The notes under the pieces: generated by a model
The model's database searches: none
What the model was told of the DNA's origin: nothing
Seen by the model: the letters and a program-made list of their open reading frames with translations, nothing else
NCBI RefSeq assembly: GCF_007992075.1
Contig: NZ_BJZO01000033.1
Coordinates: 1 to 42,660, forward strand
Direction: 5' to 3'
DNA from: Pararhodospirillum oryzae
Lineage (GTDB): Bacteria > Pseudomonadota > Alphaproteobacteria > Rhodospirillales > Rhodospirillaceae
DNA length: 42,660 bases
Program-made: the position numbers and the translations under genes
Shown: one piece after another, positions 32,634-42,181 of the stretch
Layout: each line of letters begins with the position of its first letter
How positions within the stretch are numbered: position 1 is the first letter of the stretch

Positions 32634-35306
32634 TCACAGCAACTCCTTGAGGTTCAGCACCAGCAAAACGCGCCCGTCCCCCAGCAAGGCGGTCCCGGCA
32701 TAGCCGTGCAGGCCAGCGAGCACGCCATCAAAGGGTTTCAGGATGATGTCCATGCCCTCGCGGAAATGATCGACGACCAGCCCGATCAGGTTCTGGCCCA
32801 GGCGCACGACCAGAACCGCCTCTTCCTCGGTTTCGTCGCCGAACCACGCCTGGGGCTCGATCCCCAGCAGGGCATCGAGGTGGAGCAAGGGGACCAGGGC
32901 ACTGCGCAAGACGAAGGCTTCAGAATGCTTGATGCGCCGGATCGCGGTGCGCGGAATGCGCACGGTTTCGGCGATGTGGTCCATGGGAATGCCGAACAGC
33001 TGTCCGCCGCCGGCCTCGACCATCATGACCCGGGTCACGGCCATGCTGAGCGGCAAGGACAGGCGCACGGTGGTCCCCTGCCCCGCGACCGATGACAGGA
33101 CCACCGAACCGCCAGCCTTCTCGATGGTCGTCACCACCACGTCCATGCCCACGCCGCGCCCCGACAGATCAGAAACGGCGCTGGCGGTGGAAAAGCCCGG
33201 CAGGAACACAAGATTGATCGACTCTTGCGGGCTCAGGCGCGCGGCGCGCTCGGCCGAGATCACGCCCTTGGCGATCGCCGCTTCCCGGATGCGGTCGGGG
33301 TCGATGCCTCGCCCGTCGTCGGTAATCTCGATCACCACCTGATCGCTTTCCTGGAAGGCGCGCACCAGCAGGCGGGCGAGGGCCGGCTTGCCGGCGGCCA
33401 CGCGCTCGGCCGGGAGTTCCACGCCGTGATCGAGGGCGTTGCGCAGGATATGCAGCAAGGGATCGCCCAGAATCTCGATGATGTTCTTGTCGGCGGCGGT
33501 CTCCTCGCCCTCGATCACCAGGTCGGCCTGCTTGCCCAGGCGCCGCGCCACGTCGCGCACCAGGCGGGGGAAGCGCTCGAACACCTCGGAAACCGGCAGC
33601 ATGCGCACGGCCATGATCGCCGATTGCATCTCCTGGGCCAGGCGATCGACGACCGCGTACAGGTCCTTGATCTCGCGCGCCATCTCGCGCGAGCCGAACA
33701 CCGTTTCCGCCCGCCGGGCCAGGAACGGCAGGCTGTTCTTGGAAACCACCAGTTCCCCGATCAGGGCCATCAGGGCGTCGACGCGGCCCTGGTCCACCTT
33801 CAAGATCCGGGGCGCGCCGGGATGGGTCTCGCTGACGACACCCCCGGCCGGGGCACCCCCCGCCATTCCCCCTCCACCGGCCGCGGCCGGCCCCGGGAAG
33901 GCCGGATCGCTGGAAACCGGACCGGAGGAAGCCCCGCCCCCCCGGCCATCGGAAGATCCCGCGCCCTGGTCCGTCTCCAGCAGGGTTTCCAAAAGGCGCG
34001 CCAGGGTCTCCGGCCGTCCTCCGTCCACGGCCACCGCCTCGCGCCACGCCGCGCCATCCTGGCCGCAGGCCTCCAAGACGTTGGCAACCGTGCGCCCCAC
34101 CGCGACCAGGCGCCCTTGCAAGGTGGCGCGTTCGCCCGGCTCCAGCAAGCGGCGCTGACTTTCCAGCAAGGCGCGCGCGGTCGGCGACAGCCCGCCGGGG
34201 GCGCCTCGGGAAACCAGGTCGGGGGAGGCGTCGGGGGTGTCCTTTTCCGGCCCGCGCCCCCCGGAGTCCGGCCCGGCCAGGGGCTGACCCGTGGCCAGGC
34301 AGTCGAGCACGGCCTGGATCCACCCAGGATCGGGGGCGGGATCGTCGAGAAGGGCGAGCAGGGCGCGCAGGGCCGCGCCGGCTTGCAAGGTTTCCCCGGT
34401 CAGGTCCAGGGCCAGGCGGGTGGTCGCGCGCAGATCGTCCCAGGCCCCGGTGCTTGCCTGATCGCGGGCCTGGACAAGGTAATCCTCGATCATCGGACCC
34501 ATGCCGGGCTCGCCGGTCACCGCCAGCAAGGCTTCGGGAGGAACCGGGGCCAGGGCCACCTGTTCGATGACGTAGCGAAACAGCGTTTCAATATCCAGGC
34601 GGGGCGCCCCGGTCAGGGCCCGGAACACCAGCACGCAGGCGTAGGGATCCAGGCTGTCCAGGGGAGCCCAGGGCTCGGCCGGAGCCAGGGTCAGGGCCAG
34701 CAGGTCGGGCACCTGGCGAAACAGGGCCAAGGGATCCTCGCCGCTATAAAAGCAGTCCCCGGCCGGGCGATACTCCAGGGCCAGCACGGTCTGGCCCCGC
34801 CGGGCCTGGTGAAAGGCGGCCAGGCGTTCGGCCTCGGGCAGGGCCAGGACCCAGTCCAGATCCAGGGCAACCGCCGCCGGGGCGGCCGTGGCGGCATTGG
34901 CCGCTTCCTGGGGATCGGGCTCGGGCAGGACGGCGCGCAGGCGAAGGGTAAGATCGCGCGACAGGCCATCGGCGTCGGCGGGCAGGGTTCCGGTTTCGGC
35001 CAGGGCATCGACCCAGGCGCCCACCCGGTCCAGCGCATCCAAAAGCAGATCGACCAGATCCGAGGTCAGGACAACGGACCCGTCGCGTACCGCGCTCAGC
35101 ACGTCCTCGCCGGCGTGGACCAGGTGCAAGAAAGCCGGGATGTCGAACAACCCCGCCGAGCCCTTCAGGGTATGAACAGCGCGAAACACCTCGTTCAGGG
35201 TGGGAGCGTTGTCGGGGGCGCGTTCCAGGGTCAGGAGACCGCTCGCGGCCAGTTGCAGAAGATCGCGGGCTTCCTCCACGAAGCGCAGGAGCAGGGGGGT
35301 TGTCAT
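32634..35306 (-). CDS. cheA: CheA chemotaxis histidine kinase
   Basis: An 890-aa kinase. HPt domain with H45 in VHTLKGSAGLF; a very long middle region (about 110-500) with a Gly/Pro/Ser-rich stretch around 430-490; dimerisation segment DALMALIGELVVSKN; HATPase with HILRNALDHGVE, DDGRGID and GRGVGMDVV; and a C-terminal CheW-like domain (GGGQLFGIPMDHIAE). No receiver is fused. It is about 230 aa longer than E. coli CheA, mainly in the linker. ATG 35306 overlaps the upstream cheY stop (ATGA). Confidence 0.96.
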   Translation of the reverse strand: MTTPLLLRFVEEARDLLQLAASGLLTLERAPDNAPTLNEVFRAVHTLKGSAGLFDIPAFLHLVHAGEDVLSAVRDGSVVLTSDLVDLLLDALDRVGAWVDALAETGTLPADADGLSRDLTLRLRAVLPEPDPQEAANAATAAPAAVALDLDWVLALPEAERLAAFHQARRGQTVLALEYRPAGDCFYSGEDPLALFRQVPDLLALTLAPAEPWAPLDSLDPYACVLVFRALTGAPRLDIETLFRYVIEQVALAPVPPEALLAVTGEPGMGPMIEDYLVQARDQASTGAWDDLRATTRLALDLTGETLQAGAALRALLALLDDPAPDPGWIQAVLDCLATGQPLAGPDSGGRGPEKDTPDASPDLVSRGAPGGLSPTARALLESQRRLLEPGERATLQGRLVAVGRTVANVLEACGQDGAAWREAVAVDGGRPETLARLLETLLETDQGAGSSDGRGGGASSGPVSSDPAFPGPAAAGGGGMAGGAPAGGVVSETHPGAPRILKVDQGRVDALMALIGELVVSKNSLPFLARRAETVFGSREMAREIKDLYAVVDRLAQEMQSAIMAVRMLPVSEVFERFPRLVRDVARRLGKQADLVIEGEETAADKNIIEILGDPLLHILRNALDHGVELPAERVAAGKPALARLLVRAFQESDQVVIEITDDGRGIDPDRIREAAIAKGVISAERAARLSPQESINLVFLPGFSTASAVSDLSGRGVGMDVVVTTIEKAGGSVVLSSVAGQGTTVRLSLPLSMAVTRVMMVEAGGGQLFGIPMDHIAETVRIPRTAIRRIKHSEAFVLRSALVPLLHLDALLGIEPQAWFGDETEEEAVLVVRLGQNLIGLVVDHFREGMDIILKPFDGVLAGLHGYAGTALLGDGRVLLVLNLKELL

Positions 35307-35716
35307 GCCGGGCCTCCCGTCATCAGGCGGGCGACCTCGGTCAGGAGATCGGGGGCCACCGGCTTGACCAGGTAGTAATTGGCGCCGGCTTCAAGGGCGC
35401 GCCGGGCGTCGGCGGGATCGGCCTCGGTGCTGATGGTGACGGCGGGCACGCCCAGGACGGCGCGGTCGCGGCGAATGGCCCGCAGCATGGTGAAGCCGTC
35501 CATCTTGGGCATGTTGATGTCGACAATCAGCAGGTCGAACGGATCGGCCAGGGCCTTTTCGTACCCTTCAACCCCGTTGGTGGCTTCCTCGACGTGGAAG
35601 CCGGCGGCTTCCAGAACCGACCGGTAGAACAGGCGCATGGTGATGCCATCGTCGATGACCAGGACCCGGCGGGCCGGTCGGGCGGCGGACGCCTCGCGGG
35701 GGGGGGCTTCGGTCAT
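35303..35716 (-). CDS. CheY-like response regulator before cheA
   Basis: A 137-aa receiver with a 16-residue N-terminal extension, acidic pair D22-D23, phospho-acceptor D66 (LLIVDINMPKMDG) and K118 (LVKP). ATG 35716 overlaps the cheR stop (ATGA). As the cheA-adjacent regulator it is the most likely direct partner of this CheA. Confidence 0.94.
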   Translation of the reverse strand: MTEAPPREASAARPARRVLVIDDGITMRLFYRSVLEAAGFHVEEATNGVEGYEKALADPFDLLIVDINMPKMDGFTMLRAIRRDRAVLGVPAVTISTEADPADARRALEAGANYYLVKPVAPDLLTEVARLMTGGPA

Positions 35717-36591
35717 GGCGCTTTTTCCTGCGGCTTTTGGTAGACAATGGTGTCGCCAAACTTGCGGGGCACGAAAAGCGAGGTCATGCGACTCATGCTT
35801 TCGGAATGGCCAAGACAAACGTACCCACCAGGCACCAGGATCTCGTAAAGAGTTTCCACGGTTTCACGGCGCCCGACGTCATCAAAATAAATAAGAAGAT
35901 TGCGACAGAAAATAACATCCACGTCACGGAAACGCTTCGCCTGCACAGGATCGACAATGTTAACCAATGAAAAATCGATCGACTGGCGAAGATCATCGCA
36001 GATCCGGTATGATCCATCCCCGAGCGAGACAAAATATTTTTCCAGGTATTGACGGGGCACCCGACTCAAGGAACGGGCACCGAAAACGCCCGCCTGGGCT
36101 TCGGCCAGGATGCGGCTGTCAATGTCGGAGGCGTGAATTTCAATGTCCCAGTGATCGGCCTGGTCCCAGCGTTCCAGGATCGACAGGGCAATGGAATAGG
36201 GCTCCTCGCCCGACGAGCACGGCACCGACCACAAGCGCAAGGGCTGCCGGGGCGAGCGCCCCCGCACCAGCTCGGGCAACATGCCTTCGACCAGGGCAAC
36301 GAACTGGTAATCCTCGCGAAAAAAGTAGGTCTCGTTCACGGTCATGGTATTGACCAGGCTTTGCAGCTCCTCGCCCGAAACCTGGAAACGCACCATGGTG
36401 AAATAATCACGAAAACAGCTTGATCCCGTCTTGGTCATGCGCTCGACCAGGCGCCGTTCCACATAGTATTTTTTGTTATCCTGGAACTGAATCCCGGTTT
36501 TCCGATAAAAGAATTCGCAGAACTTCGCGTATTCCTCGTCGGTCAGCGGCGGAGGCGGGGGCGGTTGCACGGATCGGGCGGGATCAACCAT
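35713..36591 (-). CDS. cheR: CheR receptor methyltransferase
   Basis: A 292-aa SAM-dependent glutamate methyltransferase for receptors. N-terminal helical part (EYAKFCEFFYRKTGI), then FFREDYQF, LRLWSVPCSSGEEPYS (SAM site) and VDVIFCRNLLIYF, ending with a PGGYVCLGHSESM segment. The gene is visibly AT-richer than its neighbours, most of all at 35870-36060, which hints at a separate origin. ATG 36591 is 3 bp after the HEAT gene stop. Confidence 0.95.
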   Translation of the reverse strand: MVDPARSVQPPPPPPLTDEEYAKFCEFFYRKTGIQFQDNKKYYVERRLVERMTKTGSSCFRDYFTMVRFQVSGEELQSLVNTMTVNETYFFREDYQFVALVEGMLPELVRGRSPRQPLRLWSVPCSSGEEPYSIALSILERWDQADHWDIEIHASDIDSRILAEAQAGVFGARSLSRVPRQYLEKYFVSLGDGSYRICDDLRQSIDFSLVNIVDPVQAKRFRDVDVIFCRNLLIYFDDVGRRETVETLYEILVPGGYVCLGHSESMSRMTSLFVPRKFGDTIVYQKPQEKAP

Positions 36592-36594
36592 GGC

Positions 36595-37263
36595 CTAGCG
36601 TCCCTCGATGCGCCGCACGGCGGTGTCGATGGCAAAGGTCATGAACGGCTCGTCGGGGAAACGCGCCCGCAAGGCCTGCAACGCCGGCACCGCCTCGGGA
36701 CGGCCCACCTCGGCCAGGGCATCGACGGCGGCGGCGCACACGTTGACATGGGGCTCGGAGGCAATCACCTCGACCAGCCATTCGGGCGCGCTCTCGTGAC
36801 ACAAGGCCCCCAGGATGTTGACCGCGAACAAGCGCACGTCGCTGTCGGGATCGGCCAGCAGCGCGCGCAAGGAAGGCGCCACGGCGGCGGGCATTTCCTG
36901 CAAGGCCTCGATGGCCCCGTTGCGCAACGCCACGTCCTCGCTGCGCAGCAAGCCGGCAAGGCGGGCCGCGATTTCCGGAGATTGCAGGCGGATCAAGGTG
37001 GTGAAAAGCACCACGCGCACGCTGGGGCTTCGTTCGATCTCCACACGGTCACACAAGGCCATCGCCGCTTCCGGATGGGTGGCCAGCGCCCGCGCCGCCG
37101 ACCGGCGCGTTGTCGACTCCTCGGCGTCCAGGGCCGCGAGCAGATCCTCCACCGACGGCCCGGTCTCGATCAGGGGGGGCAGACCAGACGCCGGCCCGTC
37201 GGGGGTGGGCTTCCCGTCGCCCACGGCGGGGATCCCGGGGGGATTAGCCTTGACGAGAGCCAT
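36595..37263 (-). CDS. HEAT-repeat protein of the che operon
   Basis: A 222-aa protein made of HEAT/PBS-lyase-type helical repeats from residue about 35 (TTRRSAARALATHPEAA, EDVALRNGAIEALQEMP, SDVRLFAVNILGALCHE, VNVCAAAVDALAEVG). HEAT proteins in che operons are known from Myxococcus and are thought to be adaptors. ATG 37263 lies 20 nt inside the 3' end of cheB. Its start region (37250-37276) is nearly identical to that of the double-headed receptor gene, and both proteins begin MALVK. Confidence 0.85.
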   Translation of the reverse strand: MALVKANPPGIPAVGDGKPTPDGPASGLPPLIETGPSVEDLLAALDAEESTTRRSAARALATHPEAAMALCDRVEIERSPSVRVVLFTTLIRLQSPEIAARLAGLLRSEDVALRNGAIEALQEMPAAVAPSLRALLADPDSDVRLFAVNILGALCHESAPEWLVEVIASEPHVNVCAAAVDALAEVGRPEAVPALQALRARFPDEPFMTFAIDTAVRRIEGR

Positions 37264-38353
37264 GGCGCGTTTCCTTCCCGATCGCGAGCCAGTCGGTCAA
37301 CTGCGCGGCGATGCGTCCGGCCGGCAGGATGACACTGGCTCCGCCGCGCTGCACGAGATCGCCCGGCATGCCGTAGATGACGCAGCTGGCTTCGTCCTGG
37401 GCGACGGTCCGCCCGCCCCGGCGGCGCAGTTCGGTCATGGCCGCCGCGCCATCGTTGCCCATGCCCGTGAGCAACACCCCGATCAGGTTTTCGGGGGCCA
37501 CGACGTGCAGGGCACTTTCCACCAGCCGGGTCACGCTGGGGTGCCACAGGTGCGAGGCACTGGCCGGAACCGGCTGCACCACCAGCCGCCCGGCCCGCGC
37601 GCTGATCACCACGTCGGCATCGCCCTTGGCGATGTACACGCTGCCGGCCTCCAAAGGCATGAGACCGGCGGCCTCGACCACGTTCAAGGGGCAAAGCCCA
37701 TCCAGGCGCCGGGCGAAAACACTCGTGAAACTCCCCGGCATGTGCTGGGCGACGACCACCGGCCAGGGGAACCCCCTCCCCAGGCCGGGGAGGATGTCCT
37801 CCAAGGTCCCGGGGCCGCCGGTCGATACCCCCACCAGCACCACGCCTTGCGCATGCGCCGCCAGGGTCGGCAAGGAGGGAGGCGCGGCCGGGGTGACGCG
37901 CGCGGCGCCCACCGCGCGCTGGGCCCGCACCCGCCCCGCGAGGCCGGTGGCGCGACGCACCCGGGCCTGGGCGGCGGCGGCCACCTTGGCGACGATCTCT
38001 TCCTCGATGCGCCCGACGTTGATCGAGATGGTGCCCTCGGGCTTGTGGATGAAATCCACGGCGCCCAGGGCCAGGGCCTCGAAGGTCACTTCGGCCCCTT
38101 TCTCGGTCAGCGACGAAACCATCACCACCGGGCGGGGATGGGTGGCCATCAGATTCGCCAGACAGGTGAGGCCATCCATCTCGGGCATGTTGACGTCGAG
38201 GGTAATCACGTCGGGATTGATTTCCTCGGCCAGGGCCAGGGCCTCGCGGCCATTGCGGGCCGCCACCACCTCGAACGTTCCGGCGGCCTCCAGAACCGCT
38301 TTCAGGTGACGGCGCATCAGGGCCGAATCATCGACGATCAGCACACGGGTCAT
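37244..38353 (-). CDS. cheB: CheB receptor methylesterase
   Basis: A 369-aa enzyme with an N-terminal receiver (D53 in VITLDVNMPEMDG) and a C-terminal methylesterase domain with catalytic S177 (GVSTGG), H204 (AQHMPG) and D301 (GMGNDGA). It removes methyl groups from receptor glutamates and gives feedback from CheA. ATG 38353 is 16 bp after the CheW-repeat gene. Confidence 0.96.
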   Translation of the reverse strand: MTRVLIVDDSALMRRHLKAVLEAAGTFEVVAARNGREALALAEEINPDVITLDVNMPEMDGLTCLANLMATHPRPVVMVSSLTEKGAEVTFEALALGAVDFIHKPEGTISINVGRIEEEIVAKVAAAAQARVRRATGLAGRVRAQRAVGAARVTPAAPPSLPTLAAHAQGVVLVGVSTGGPGTLEDILPGLGRGFPWPVVVAQHMPGSFTSVFARRLDGLCPLNVVEAAGLMPLEAGSVYIAKGDADVVISARAGRLVVQPVPASASHLWHPSVTRLVESALHVVAPENLIGVLLTGMGNDGAAAMTELRRRGGRTVAQDEASCVIYGMPGDLVQRGGASVILPAGRIAAQLTDWLAIGKETRHGSRQG

Positions 38354-38369
38354 GACGGCCGCCCCCCGC

Positions 38370-40019
38370 TTACACGTCGCCCACGGCGGCGAGTTCGCGC
38401 ACGTCCAGCAACTGGTCCACGTCCAAAAGCAAGATCATGCGGCGCTGGTGGTCGATGTTGGCCACGCGGCGGATCAGGCGCTGCTGTTCATCGGACAACG
38501 CCGGGGCCGGGCCAATGAACGCGGCCGGCAGGCGCATGACCTCGGACACCGCATCGACAATGAACCCGGTTCGCACGCCCCGGATGGTGTAGACCATGAT
38601 CCGCTGGCGATCGTTGCGGGGCATGGGCGGCAGGCCAAAGCGCCGGCGCTGATCGACCACGGGCAACACCACGCCGCGCAGGTTGACCACCCCTTCGATG
38701 AAGTCGGGAGTCTTGGGGACCCGGGTCAGTTCCTCGGGCACCCGCACGATTTCCTGCACCGACCCGATGGGCACGCCGTATTCCTCGTTCATCAGGCGAA
38801 ACACGACCACCTGTTCCTCGTCGTCGTCGGCCCCGAGGCGGTCGCTCCCCTTGTCGTCGATCATGGGCTGGCCCTCCTGGGCAAGGTCCGCGGAAGGATC
38901 GGGGATGTCGCGCCCGTCGAACAGGCGGGTAGCCGACAGGATCGAAACCAGGCGCTGCCCCTGGCTCAAGCGACAGATGGCATCGATTTCGCTCAAGGAG
39001 CCGCGCTGGGCGAGCAAGGGAGGCATGGGATCGATGACCGAGCGCCCCACCCGCAGCACTTCCTTGACCGCGTCGGTCACCAGGCCCACGGCGCCGCCCC
39101 GGCTGGTGCCTTGCGACACCACCACAATCTTGGTCGCCTCGCTGAAGGCCTGGGCGGGCAGGCCGAAGAGATCGCGCAGGCTGACCAGGGGCAGCAGGCG
39201 ATTGCGCAGGGTCATGACCCCCAGAACATGCGAAGGCGTGTTGGGCACCTCGGCGATCGCGGGCGGGAACTGAACGATTTCCTGCACCCGTTCAATCGGC
39301 AAGGCGTACTCCTGGCCGGCGACCACGAAACTGACCAGCTGGCTTTCGTCGTCGTTGCCATCGTCCTGCCGATGGGACTCGGTGCCATCGGTGTGCAGGC
39401 CGGAAACCGACGCGCCAAAGCCGTGCCCGCCGCCACCGCCGGCTCCGGCCAGGGCGTGACGAACGACCTTGCCCCCGTCGAAGATCATCACCATGGACTG
39501 ACCGTCCCGGCCCTTGATGATCCCGGTCAACAGGTCGGTGTCGATCGACTGGCCCAGGGCGCGGGCGGGTTCGATGCGGCTGGCCTCGACGCTGACCACG
39601 TTGGCCACCTTGTCCACCACCAGGCCCACCGGCCGGCCCTGATCGAGGACCACGACGCGGGTGGCGTCGTCGTGATCGACGTCCCCCAGGCCGAACACCC
39701 GGCGCAGCCGGATGACCGGCAACACCGAGCCGCGCAAGTTGGCCAGCCCTTCCAGGGCGGCGGGGCTGAGCGGCAGACACACCATGTCGGGCAGGCGAAT
39801 GATCTCCTGGACCTCGGACAGGGGCACGGCCACCATTTCGTCGGCCACGTGGAAGATCACGAACTGCCGGATTTCGTCGCTTTCTTCCTTCGTTCCGGAA
39901 GCCCCCACGCCAACACGCGCGCCCTCCGGCGGAAGCGGGCCCGCCGGTTGGGGAACACCCGGCACGGGAACCGCCTCGATCGAAGGCTCGGGCGGGCGTT
40001 CTTGCGGGTGATCGGACAT
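38370..40019 (-). CDS. Triple-CheW coupling protein
   Basis: A 549-aa protein with three CheW domains in one chain, at about 50-190 (IRQFVIFHVADEMVAVPL, NLRGSVLPVIRLR), 225-375 (QLVSFVVAGQEYALPIE, LRNRLLPLVSLRD) and 400-540 (QVVVFRLMNEEYGVPIG, NLRGVVLPVVDQRR), joined by Gly- and Asp-rich linkers. It is the only CheW gene of the locus. Three docking units could bridge several receptors or CheA units, or the two faces of a layered array. ATG 40019; 30 bp after the receptor gene. Confidence 0.93.
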   Translation of the reverse strand: MSDHPQERPPEPSIEAVPVPGVPQPAGPLPPEGARVGVGASGTKEESDEIRQFVIFHVADEMVAVPLSEVQEIIRLPDMVCLPLSPAALEGLANLRGSVLPVIRLRRVFGLGDVDHDDATRVVVLDQGRPVGLVVDKVANVVSVEASRIEPARALGQSIDTDLLTGIIKGRDGQSMVMIFDGGKVVRHALAGAGGGGGHGFGASVSGLHTDGTESHRQDDGNDDESQLVSFVVAGQEYALPIERVQEIVQFPPAIAEVPNTPSHVLGVMTLRNRLLPLVSLRDLFGLPAQAFSEATKIVVVSQGTSRGGAVGLVTDAVKEVLRVGRSVIDPMPPLLAQRGSLSEIDAICRLSQGQRLVSILSATRLFDGRDIPDPSADLAQEGQPMIDDKGSDRLGADDDEEQVVVFRLMNEEYGVPIGSVQEIVRVPEELTRVPKTPDFIEGVVNLRGVVLPVVDQRRRFGLPPMPRNDRQRIMVYTIRGVRTGFIVDAVSEVMRLPAAFIGPAPALSDEQQRLIRRVANIDHQRRMILLLDVDQLLDVRELAAVGDV

Positions 40020-40049
40020 TGCCGTCCTCCTTGCCCGTCGAGGGGATCG

Positions 40050-41984
40050 TTAAGCGTTTGCCTGCAACTCGTCGGCCAGGGAGGCAATTTCCTCGATGGC
40101 GGCGGCCAGTTCCTCGGCGCCCTTGCTCTGCTCGCGGGCGGCCAGGGAGGCCTCGGTGGTGGCGCGGGTGGTCTGCTGGGCGGCGGCGGCGATCTGCTCC
40201 ACGCCGGTTTGCACTTCCTTGACCACGCGCACGATCTGGCCGGCGCTGTCTTGGATGTCCTTGCTGTTTTGCAACACGGTGACCATGTCGCGGGCCACGG
40301 TGGCCAGGTCGGCCGCGATGGCCCGGTTCTTTTCCACCTCCAGGGCGGCGGCGGCGGAAATTTCATCCATGTCGCGACGCACGGTCGCGATCTGGTCTTG
40401 GATGGACTTCACCGTGTCCTTGATGCGATCGGCGTTCTCGGCCGAATCGCGCGCAAGGTTGCGGATGTCGGTGGAAACGACGGCGAACCCCTTGCCGAAC
40501 TCGCCGGCGCGGGCGGCCTCGACCGAGCCATTGACCGCCAGCATGTTGGTTTGGATTGAAACCGTGGTGATGGCATCGACGATTTTGTCAATGCGCCGGC
40601 TGATCTGTTCCAGGGCCGCGATCTGCTCGCCGCTTTCGCGCCCGGCCTCGACCGATTTTTGCACGCCAATAATCAGGTCGTTCATGGCCGCCACGTTGTT
40701 GGTGACCAGATCGTTGATCAACTGCCCTTTTTCCACGGCTTCCTGGGCGCGGGAAACGGAGGCCTGGGCCCCTTTCTCGATCTGGGCAATGGCCGCCGAG
40801 GACTGCTGAGTGGCCGCGCCTTGCTGCTGGGCGCCTTTTTGAATCTGCTCCAGGGCCTGCTGGATCTGGGTCGAGGCGCGGTTGATTTCCTCGACCGCCG
40901 ACGACAGTTCCTCGGCCGCCGAAGCCACCTCCTCGCTGCTCTTGGAAATGTCGGTGGCGTTTTTCAGTTCGTCGGCCAGTTCCGAAAGGCTCTGCGCGGC
41001 CTGCTCGGACTGAGTGAGGGCGCTGGACTGCTGATCGATGGTCTTGAGCGATTCCTGGCAGGCGGCGCTTTGTTCCTCGGCGGCGGCCGCGATCACCTCC
41101 GCGCCCTTCAGGGCCTCGCGGGCCGCGCCGTCGGATTGTTCGTTGGCCTGGGCGATCACCCGCGCCCCGTCGGCGATCTGGTCGATATCGGCGAGGATCT
41201 GATCCAGCTTGGCCGTGATGTCCTTGCCCTTTTCAACCTCGCGCGTTGCCGTCGCGGCCGACAGGTTGATGCCCTCGGCGATGGCCTTCACGTCCTTCTG
41301 GATCTGGCCGACCAGGTCTTGAATCTCGCGGGCGCTTTTTTCCGAGGTCTCGGCCAGGGTGCGCACCTCGTCGGCGACCACCGCGAAACCCTTGCCATGC
41401 TGACCGGCCCGGGCCGCCTCGATCGCGGCGTTGAGCGCCAGAAGGTTCGTCTGGTCGGCGATGCGCGCCACCGCCTTGACCACCTCGGAAATGGCGGCCG
41501 CCTGACGTTCCAGTTCCTCGACCATCGCCACCGAGGCACTCTGGCGCGCGGCGGCGCGGCCGATGGCCTGGATCGAGTTGGAGATCTGCCCGGACACGGT
41601 GTTGATCAACCCGCGCAGGGTTTCGGAGCGCGTGAGCGAGGCATCGGCGTTTTCGCGCGCGCGGGCGATCAGGGTCGCGCCGTGGCTCACCGCCTTCAAC
41701 GACTGCTGGGCGGCTCCCGCCGCCTCCTCGGCCCCCGAGGCGATCTGTTCCGAGGCCTTGCGCAGTTCCTCGGCCGCCGCGCCCGCCTCGGCGATGCCGC
41801 TGGCCAGTTCCGAGGTGGCGGCGGCGATGCGTTCGGCCGCCTTTTGCTGGCGCGCGTAGGTCCGCGCCTTGCGCTTTTGGGCCTCGGCAAGAAGGCGGCT
41901 GCCGCCCTGGGCCGTTTCCACGGGATCGGGGCCGATGCGGGAAGAGGCGGTTTGTCCGACCTGGGTCTTCTTGACGAGTGCCAT
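40050..41984 (-). CDS. Soluble double-headed chemoreceptor, DosM-like
   Basis: A 644-aa coiled-coil protein without any membrane segment or sensor domain. It has two MCP signalling tips: [20 protein letters not shown] from residue 178 and [20 protein letters not shown] from residue 478, an offset of exactly 300 residues. This is the layout of DosM of Vibrio cholerae, which joins two sheets of a cytoplasmic array. The second tip is more diverged (GS for AA, STDI for ADEV). No CheR-binding pentapeptide at the end (LADELQANA). ATG 41984 has AAGGAA upstream. It is the first gene of the 17-kb locus. Confidence 0.92.
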   Translation of the reverse strand: MALVKKTQVGQTASSRIGPDPVETAQGGSRLLAEAQKRKARTYARQQKAAERIAAATSELASGIAEAGAAAEELRKASEQIASGAEEAAGAAQQSLKAVSHGATLIARARENADASLTRSETLRGLINTVSGQISNSIQAIGRAAARQSASVAMVEELERQAAAISEVVKAVARIADQTNLLALNAAIEAARAGQHGKGFAVVADEVRTLAETSEKSAREIQDLVGQIQKDVKAIAEGINLSAATATREVEKGKDITAKLDQILADIDQIADGARVIAQANEQSDGAAREALKGAEVIAAAAEEQSAACQESLKTIDQQSSALTQSEQAAQSLSELADELKNATDISKSSEEVASAAEELSSAVEEINRASTQIQQALEQIQKGAQQQGAATQQSSAAIAQIEKGAQASVSRAQEAVEKGQLINDLVTNNVAAMNDLIIGVQKSVEAGRESGEQIAALEQISRRIDKIVDAITTVSIQTNMLAVNGSVEAARAGEFGKGFAVVSTDIRNLARDSAENADRIKDTVKSIQDQIATVRRDMDEISAAAALEVEKNRAIAADLATVARDMVTVLQNSKDIQDSAGQIVRVVKEVQTGVEQIAAAAQQTTRATTEASLAAREQSKGAEELAAAIEEIASLADELQANA

Positions 41985-42181
41985 GGCGCGTTCCTTGGTC
42001 CCATGAAGGAAAACGACTGACCGTCTCACGCCGCCCCCCAGCATGAAGGGGAAGCGTCGCGGCAACGCAGCTCCAATCCCGCGAGGGGCACCGGAGGGGC
42101 GGATGGCCTTTCATATGGGAGTGATTTGGATGTAGACCACCCCTGCCCCAAAACACCAAGGCGGAATCAGATTGTTTCTAG

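Noticed and set aside
32634-35306. Long plus-strand frames opposite cheA
   Set aside because: Low-complexity antisense sequence; the cheA reading is complete and unambiguous.
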